From: Rhizobium sp. BK650 | Lineage (GTDB): Bacteria > Pseudomonadota > Alphaproteobacteria > Rhizobiales > Rhizobiaceae | Direction: 5' to 3' | Assembly (NCBI RefSeq): GCF_014195325.1 | Contig: NZ_JACIBK010000006.1 | Span: forward strand, 124,001-188,000 | Length of the DNA stretch: 64,000 nucleotides | In this document: one piece after another, positions 59,920-64,000 of the stretch | Layout: each line of letters begins with the position of its first letter | Position numbering within the stretch: the stretch's first letter is position 1 | The notes under the pieces: model-generated | What the model was told of the DNA's origin: nothing | Database searches by the model: none | Seen by the model: the letters and a program-made list of their open reading frames with translations, nothing else | Position numbers and translations under genes: made by a program

Positions 59920-60924
59920 ATGCGCCGCTTTTTGCCCGATACATTCACGATCCTGCTCGTCTGTACCGTCATCCTCGCCTCGATCTTCCCGGCAAGCGGC
60001 ACCTTCGCTGGCTGGTTCGGCGTGGCGACCGATATCGCCATTGCGCTGCTGTTCTTCCTGCACGGCGCGCGCCTCTCGCGGGATGTGGTCATCGCCGGTC
60101 TGCTGCATTGGCGACTGCATCTCGTCATTCTGCTAACAACCTTCGGTATCTTCCCGATCCTTGGACTGGCAATGGGCTTCATTCCGGATTGGGTTTTGCC
60201 ACAGCCGCTCTATCTCGGCATCCTCTTCCTCTGCGTACTGCCATCGACGGTGCAGTCCTCGATTGCCTTCACGTCAATGGCAGGCGGCAATGTGCCGGCG
60301 GCGATCTGCTCGGCTTCGGCCTCCAACATCTTTGGTATGTTTCTGACGCCGCTGCTCGTCGGCCTGCTCTTCTCGGTCGGCGGCCATGGCGGCTTCTCTT
60401 TTGACGCGCTTCAGCAAATCCTGCTCCAGCTTCTTGCGCCTTTCATCGTCGGCCAGATCCTCCAGCCTTGGATTGGCGAGTGGATCCGCTCCAAGAAGAA
60501 AATCCTGATGCCGGTCGACCGAGGCTCGATCCTGATGGTCGTCTATCTGGCATTCTCGACAGCCGTCGTCGAAGGCCTGTGGCATACCTTCTCGATCACG
60601 GATATCGCCGCGGTCATCATCGCTGACATGCTGTTGCTGGCACTCGTTCTCGTCCTCACCATGTATGGCAGCCGCTGGCTCGGCTTCAACAAGGCCGACG
60701 AGATAACCATCACCTTCTGCGGCTCGAAGAAGAGCCTGGCAAGCGGCGTCCCTATGGCAAACGTCATCTTTGCCGGCCAGTCCATCGGCGCGATCGTCCT
60801 GCCGCTGATGCTTTTTCACCAGATCCAGCTGATGGTCTGCGCTGTCATTGCTCAGAAATATGCAGCGGCGGCAGCCCGCCGCGCCACGGAAAAAGAACTC
60901 GAAGAAGCCGCAAGCCCGGCCTGA
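59920..60924 (+). CDS. Bile acid:sodium symporter (SBF) family transporter
   Basis: This 334-residue membrane protein has about ten transmembrane segments (FTILLVCTVILASIFPASG, IAIALLFFLHGARLSRDVV, FGIFPILGLAMGFIPDWVL and later ones). The LPSTVQSSIAFTSMAGGNVPAAICSASASN segment matches the SBF motif at the ion site. It resembles the bacterial YfeH-like branch with a charged C-terminal tail. Substrate is unknown. A divergent LysR gene probably controls it. Confidence 0.92.
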   Translation: MRRFLPDTFTILLVCTVILASIFPASGTFAGWFGVATDIAIALLFFLHGARLSRDVVIAGLLHWRLHLVILLTTFGIFPILGLAMGFIPDWVLPQPLYLGILFLCVLPSTVQSSIAFTSMAGGNVPAAICSASASNIFGMFLTPLLVGLLFSVGGHGGFSFDALQQILLQLLAPFIVGQILQPWIGEWIRSKKKILMPVDRGSILMVVYLAFSTAVVEGLWHTFSITDIAAVIIADMLLLALVLVLTMYGSRWLGFNKADEITITFCGSKKSLASGVPMANVIFAGQSIGAIVLPLMLFHQIQLMVCAVIAQKYAAAAARRATEKELEEAASPA

Positions 60925-60950
60925 TCGAGCAAAACGATATCAAAATAAAA

Positions 60951-60974
60951 AACGGCGCCCCTTCGAGCGCCGTT
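60951..60974. terminator. Bidirectional intrinsic terminator
   Basis: AACGGCGC-(8 nt)-GCGCCGTT with A-rich DNA before and CCGTTTG after lies between the convergent SBF and hsp20 genes. The A run (AAAATAAAAA) acts as T tract on the minus strand for hsp20. Confidence 0.8.
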
Positions 60975-60998
60975 CCGTTTGATCCGTGGGAAAGCAGA

Positions 60999-61469
60999 TT
61001 AGTTGTTGACGACCTGTGCCTCAATCGCCTTCGGAGTTTCGACGGGTTCAGCGGCAATGGCAATCTTGCGGGGCTTCAGAGCCTCCGGGATGCTCCGCAG
61101 AAGGTCGATGTGAAGGAGGCCGTTCTTCAGCGAGGCGGCGGTCACTTCGACATGGTCGGCAAGCTGAAAGCGGCGCTCGAAGGCGCGCTTCGCGATGCCG
61201 CGATAGAGGTACTCGCCGCCATCGGCATTTTCCTCGCGCTTTTCACCCTTCACGGTGAGCGCATGGGCATGCGATTCGATGGCAAGTTCGGTCTCGTCGA
61301 AGCCGGCGACGGCCATGGTGATGCGATAGGTGTTCTCGCCGGTCCGTTCGATATTATAGGGCGGATAGGTCGGAACCTGATCCGGCTGGGACAGGCTGTC
61401 GAGCATCGTAAAGAGGCGGTCGAAACCGACAGTGGAACGATAAAGGGGGGAGAAGTCTACGTGACGCAT
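60999..61469 (-). CDS. Small heat-shock protein (Hsp20 family)
   Basis: This 156-residue alpha-crystallin chaperone (IbpA/HspA-like) has the N-terminal YRSTVGFDRLF, the alpha-crystallin core (YNIERTGENTYRITMAVAGF, LTVKGEKRE, FERRFQLADHVEVTAASLKNGLLHIDL) and an ending IPEALKPRKIAI carrying the I-x-I/V-type tail. It binds unfolding proteins under heat. The start has AGGAGG seven bases upstream, sequestered in a ROSE-type hairpin, and a sigma32-like promoter lies upstream. Confidence 0.95.
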   Translation of the reverse strand: MRHVDFSPLYRSTVGFDRLFTMLDSLSQPDQVPTYPPYNIERTGENTYRITMAVAGFDETELAIESHAHALTVKGEKREENADGGEYLYRGIAKRAFERRFQLADHVEVTAASLKNGLLHIDLLRSIPEALKPRKIAIAAEPVETPKAIEAQVVNN

Positions 61470-61472
61470 GAT

Positions 61473-61570
61473 GTCCTCCTAGGGAAGCGACGTGTTGCGG
61501 TAATATGCCCTGAAAGCCCCATTCTTGGCAGCTTCGGGACGGTTGCGCGGACCCTTCTGGCGTCCGCAAA
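61473..61570 (-). promoter_or_regulatory. ROSE-type RNA thermometer in the hsp20 leader
   Basis: Just before the hsp20 ATG, the leader folds as GUC-(bulged G)-CUUC / loop CCUA / GGAG-GAC (61473-61491), enclosing the AGGAGG ribosome binding site. The anti-SD side carries the UYGCU-type signature UCGCU with the bulged G that defines ROSE elements. A second hairpin, GCGGAC-(9 nt)-GTCCGC, lies at 61547-61567. Rhizobial small heat-shock genes are known to use ROSE thermometers. Melting at high temperature would expose the RBS. Confidence 0.8.
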
Positions 61571-61574
61571 GTTC

Positions 61575-61603
61575 AGATGGGGATGTTCCCTCGGGACTTC
61601 AAG
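61575..61603 (-). promoter_or_regulatory. Sigma32 (RpoH)-type promoter of hsp20
   Basis: On the minus strand CTTGAA is followed after 15 bases by CCCCATCT, which fits the heat-shock consensus CTTGAA-N(11-16)-CCCCATNT. The predicted start site falls at the first leader hairpin, giving a roughly 95-base ROSE leader. Transcription and translation would thus both be heat induced. Confidence 0.8.
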
Positions 61604-61639
61604 CCCCTCTTCAAATCACTGGAATTCCTGAGTGAACCC

Positions 61640-61791
61640 TGCATGAACGGCAGGTTCGGCGAAGGTTCAGGCGCTGCCCACTAGAGATAGGCGCATCGGG
61701 TGACATTGGCCCGAGGGCTGAAGTGCATCGTCCCTTCTTCTTCAGCCTCAATTCGGCCGGCTGGAGCCCCTCAGCTCCTCCGGCCATTTTT
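61640..61791 (+). ncRNA. Candidate sRNA ending in a strong terminator
   Basis: No gene on the plus strand precedes the intrinsic terminator at 61755-61791 (GGCCGG/CCGGCC outer stem, GGAGC/GCTCC inner stem, then TTTTT). The 115 bases before it form further stems: GAAC-CTGC / GCAG-GTTC near 61633 and GGCTGAAG/CTTCAGCC at 61716-61747. The start site is unknown. A leftover terminator from a lost gene is the alternative. Confidence 0.4.
61755..61791 (+). terminator. Intrinsic terminator without an upstream gene
   Basis: The outer GGCCGG/CCGGCC and inner GGAGC/GCTCC stems flank a CCCTCA loop and run into ATTTTT. It is strong evidence of an RNA transcribed rightwards, away from hsp20. Confidence 0.8.
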
Positions 61792-61909
61792 CTTCAGACG
61801 CGGCGGCCGGCAAACTGCTCCTGCATGGCATCCAGCCCGTCTGCTCCGATAGCATCTGATGGCTGATGAATTTCGCCATTGATTTTCCCCATCCTTGGAG
61901 TATCCCATA

Positions 61910-62911
61910 ATGTATCTCTCACGCAAAAACCTGCTGGCGATGGAACAAGTTCTCTACCCGACCCCAGACAATCCGGTGCCGGAGAACCGCACCGAAGGTT
62001 TTTTCGAAACCCACGACGGCCTCAGATTGCGTTACGCCGTCTTCCGGTCACAAAGCCCGGTCGCCCATGGGACGGTGGTGCTCCTGCATGGACGCAGCGA
62101 ATTCATCGAGAAATATTTCGAGACGATCCGTGATCTCACTGCGAGAGGCCTCTGGGTTGCGACCTACGACCTGCGCGGCCAGGGCGGCTCGCCGCGATTG
62201 ATCAAGAAGCGCAATCACGGCCATATCCGCCGCTTTTCCGATTACGAGCGCGATCTCGATACGTTCCTCGAAAAAGTCGTGCTGCCGGATACAAGGCTGC
62301 CCTTCTACATGCTCGCTCATTCGACCGGCGGATTGATCGCGCTTTCCGCCGCACCCTACCTGTCCACGCGCATCGAGCGCATGGTGCTGTCGGCCCCTTT
62401 TCTTGGCCTTATCGGCCAGGCTTCGTCCGAGGGTGTTATCCGCGCGGTGTCGGCCACGCTGAGCGCTGTCGGCCTCGGGGGTCTGCCGCTCGGCAAGATG
62501 AAAGGCCTGCAATTCCCTGACAACCCTCTGACCTCGGATGAAAGGCGTTTCGATCGGAACGCGGCGATCGCCAAAGCCCATCCGGAACTCGCTCTGGGAG
62601 CCCCAACCGCCCGCTGGATGCACGAATGCATGAAAGCGATCGACCGGGTGACCCAGCCCTATCATCTCTTCTCGATCACCATTCCCTCTGTCGTCATCGC
62701 ACCGACGCGCGACGGGCTGGTGCCCTACACTGCGCAGGAACGACTTTCCCGCTATTTCCGCGCCGGACAGCTCGTGCCGATCAACGGCGCCCGCCACGAA
62801 ATATTCCAGGAGAGGGATATGTATCGTGCCGCCGCACTCGCCGCCTTCCACGCCTTCATCCCCGGCAGCGATGCCGAAGCGACGGAAGACGTGACGGCGC
62901 TCGGCGTCTGA
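61910..62911 (+). CDS. Lysophospholipase-like alpha/beta hydrolase
   Basis: This 333-residue hydrolase_4/monoglyceride-lipase-like protein has VVLLHGRSEFIEKYFETIRDL, the acid-box DLRGQGGS, the nucleophile elbow AHSTGG, and a C-terminal IAPTRDGLVPY with the final His in GARHEIF. The catalytic triad is complete. The ATG at 61910 has TTGGAG upstream. A TTG at 61895 is an alternative. It is convergent to hisN. Confidence 0.9.
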   Translation: MYLSRKNLLAMEQVLYPTPDNPVPENRTEGFFETHDGLRLRYAVFRSQSPVAHGTVVLLHGRSEFIEKYFETIRDLTARGLWVATYDLRGQGGSPRLIKKRNHGHIRRFSDYERDLDTFLEKVVLPDTRLPFYMLAHSTGGLIALSAAPYLSTRIERMVLSAPFLGLIGQASSEGVIRAVSATLSAVGLGGLPLGKMKGLQFPDNPLTSDERRFDRNAAIAKAHPELALGAPTARWMHECMKAIDRVTQPYHLFSITIPSVVIAPTRDGLVPYTAQERLSRYFRAGQLVPINGARHEIFQERDMYRAAALAAFHAFIPGSDAEATEDVTALGV

Positions 62912-62929
62912 GCCTTATCCTGTGCGTAC

Positions 62930-63703
62930 CTAGCGCTGCAGGACCGCAATCGCCTCTTCGTAAACCGCCCTGCTGCCGGCAGCGATTATCGATCCGCCGT
63001 TTTCCGGCCGCCCGCCATCCCAGGTCGTTATGATACCGCCAGCACCCTCGATGACAGGGATGAGCCCGCCAACATCATAAGGCTTGAGACCGTTTTCGAT
63101 GACGAGATCGACGTGGCCTGCCGCCAGTAGCGCATAGGCGTAACAATCGCAGCCATATCGGAAGAGACGAACCCTGCCCTCGATCTCGCGATACTTCTCC
63201 ATCTCCTCACCGGCAAAGAGATGCGGCGAGGTGGTGAAGAGGATCGCGCTCGAGAGCGCGCCGCAATCGCGCACCTGCAGCCGGCGCTCGCCTTCCGGCC
63301 CGCTATAGGTCGAACCGTTCTCGTCGCCGAAATAGCGCTCGCCGGTGAAGGGTTGCTCGATCATGCCGGCAACCGCCCGACCTTTTTTCTGCAGACCGAT
63401 CAGCGTCCCCCAGACGGGCACGCCGGAGATGAAGGCGCGCGTGCCGTCGATTGGGTCGATCACCCATACATGCTCACGGTCGAGGCCAACATTGCCATGC
63501 TCCTCGCCCAGAATGCCGTGCTCAGGAAAATGCTGCTCAATCAGCGCACGAATGGCCGTCTCCGCCGCCCTATCACCTTCCGTGACTGGATCGAAACCAG
63601 ACGACAGCTTGTTGGCGACATTGATGCCCGAGCGAAAACGCGGCAAGGTTTCCGCCTTGGCAGCTTCGGCCAGACGGTTGAAGAACGAACGGTCAGGAAG
63701 CAT
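62930..63703 (-). CDS. hisN: Histidinol-phosphatase of the inositol-monophosphatase family
   Basis: This 257-residue Mg-dependent phosphatase carries the metal-binding motifs GEEHG and WVIDPIDGTRAFISG, plus the second site YDVGGLIPVIEGAGG. The pattern fits HisN, which dephosphorylates histidinol phosphate in histidine synthesis of many alphaproteobacteria. An inositol-monophosphatase role is the alternative. No his genes are adjacent. Confidence 0.85.
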   Translation of the reverse strand: MLPDRSFFNRLAEAAKAETLPRFRSGINVANKLSSGFDPVTEGDRAAETAIRALIEQHFPEHGILGEEHGNVGLDREHVWVIDPIDGTRAFISGVPVWGTLIGLQKKGRAVAGMIEQPFTGERYFGDENGSTYSGPEGERRLQVRDCGALSSAILFTTSPHLFAGEEMEKYREIEGRVRLFRYGCDCYAYALLAAGHVDLVIENGLKPYDVGGLIPVIEGAGGIITTWDGGRPENGGSIIAAGSRAVYEEAIAVLQR

Positions 63704-63822
63704 GGCGAAATCCGTTTGGCTGGCGGGAAATGGCGTTTTTCATAGCGAAAAAGCGGCGGAATGCAAATACGACAGGCAATTACCGATTAGCTGCCCAAAT
63801 ATTTTGCAGCGCAATATGTTGC

Positions 63823-63851
63823 TTGACAATTGTGCAATGCAGCAGTAGTTT
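63823..63851 (+). promoter_or_regulatory. Sigma70-type promoter of the terminal sRNA
   Basis: CTTGACA with a 17-base spacer to TAGTTT fits the alphaproteobacterial housekeeping consensus (CTTGAC-N17-CTATAT in its -35 half). It lies directly upstream of the folded sRNA. Confidence 0.7.
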
Positions 63852-63853
63852 CT

Positions 63854-63936
63854 GATTACAGTCTTTTGACTGTAAATACCCTCCTTGGGTGTTTCCTCCC
63901 TAGACTTAGCCGCGCTCACAAAGCGCGGTTTTTTTT
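63854..63936 (+). ncRNA. Rhizobial anti-SD-type trans-acting sRNA (alpha-r7/MmgR-like candidate)
   Basis: About 83 bases form three modules. TTACAGTC-TTTT-GACTGTAA is a perfect 8-bp hairpin, ACCC-TCCT-TGGGT a second one with a C-rich loop, and CCGCGCT-CACAA-AGCGCGG the terminator with T8. Between hairpin 2 and terminator lies the single-stranded TTTCCTCCCTAGACTT, an anti-Shine-Dalgarno motif seen in rhizobial alpha-r sRNAs. The size and layout best match alpha-r7 (MmgR), recalled and not checked. Genes regulated are unknown. Confidence 0.75.
63910..63936 (+). terminator. Intrinsic terminator of the terminal sRNA
   Basis: CCGCGCT-CACAA-AGCGCGG is a perfect 7-bp stem followed by eight T residues. 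Confidence 0.92.
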
Positions 63937-63953
63937 GACCTGAAGCCAGAGAA

Positions 63954-64000
63954 TTATTCGGCGGCAAGCGCCTGGTCGCAGGCAAATTTATCGACATAAT
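63954..64000 (-). CDS. C-terminal end of a gene extending beyond the window
   Basis: On the minus strand the last bases read YVDKFACDQALAAE and a TAA stop at 63954-63956. The codon use is like neighbouring genes. Only 15 residues are visible, so the product cannot be named. Confidence 0.55.
   Translation of the reverse strand, partial: YVDKFACDQALAAE

Noticed and set aside
63740..63997. 85-codon minus-strand ORF over the sRNA
   Set aside because: It runs antisense through the promoter, hairpins and terminator. The real minus-strand frame at the right edge ends at the TAA at 63954.

Overview
The window is GC-rich alphaproteobacterial chromosome and most resembles Rhizobium (Rhizobiaceae). 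The evidence is a Brucella-type Omp10 lipoprotein, homospermidine synthase, GapR, purE-purK followed by a Cys-less L36, a ROSE-type RNA thermometer before a small heat-shock gene, and a short terminal sRNA of rhizobial type. No insertion sequence, prophage, tRNA, rRNA operon or CRISPR array was seen. Most of the window is core housekeeping DNA. Small regulator-plus-enzyme modules of a more accessory kind lie at about 11-24 kb.

Layout. 0-4.7 kb: the end of a chemosensory operon on the minus strand (STAS, CheY, CheA running off the left edge), divergent from a soluble, strongly degenerate MCP-like gene. 4.7-12.1 kb: Sel1-repeat protein, ThiE-like protein, TauE/SafE permease, ArsR-like regulator, two YdcH/DUF465 proteins, purE-purK, a candidate 6S RNA with terminator, rpmJ, a TPR protein and a hydrolase. 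12.1-24.4 kb: divergent pairs (SDR/XRE; SDR/GlxA-type AraC), gamma-glutamyltransferase, a membrane-anchored AraC regulator, a threonine-dehydratase-like enzyme, an unusual cluster of GTGGCGGAGGTT-type repeats, a PhyH dioxygenase, and a LysR gene divergent from a translationally coupled tautomerase-cupin-DUF4865 operon. 24.4-31.8 kb: pyruvate kinase, DUF1036, N-formylglutamate amidohydrolase-like protein, DUF1244, gapR, DUF882 and a sigma54 response regulator. 32-41.6 kb: pepF, pabB-pabC, YciI, hss, omp10, a nucleotidase-LysM fusion and hemH. 41.7-50.7 kb: SPFH/NfeD pair, kdsD, an outer-membrane barrel, galU, a lytic transglycosylase and a DUF459 protein lacking canonical SGNH catalytic residues. 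50.9-57.3 kb: gltD and gltB. 57.9-64 kb: threonine aldolase, LysR/SBF transporter pair, hsp20 with a sigma32 promoter and ROSE element, lysophospholipase-like hydrolase, hisN, an sRNA gene, and the last codons of one more gene.

The genes serve general metabolism (purine, glutamate, folate, haem, polyamine, glycolysis), envelope building (KDO, UDP-glucose, murein turnover, Omp10, barrel) and signalling. The least explained items are the repeat cluster at 20.55-20.89 kb, the tautomerase-cupin-DUF4865 operon, the degenerate chemoreceptor, and the RNA candidates. All calls come from reading the sequence without database searches.
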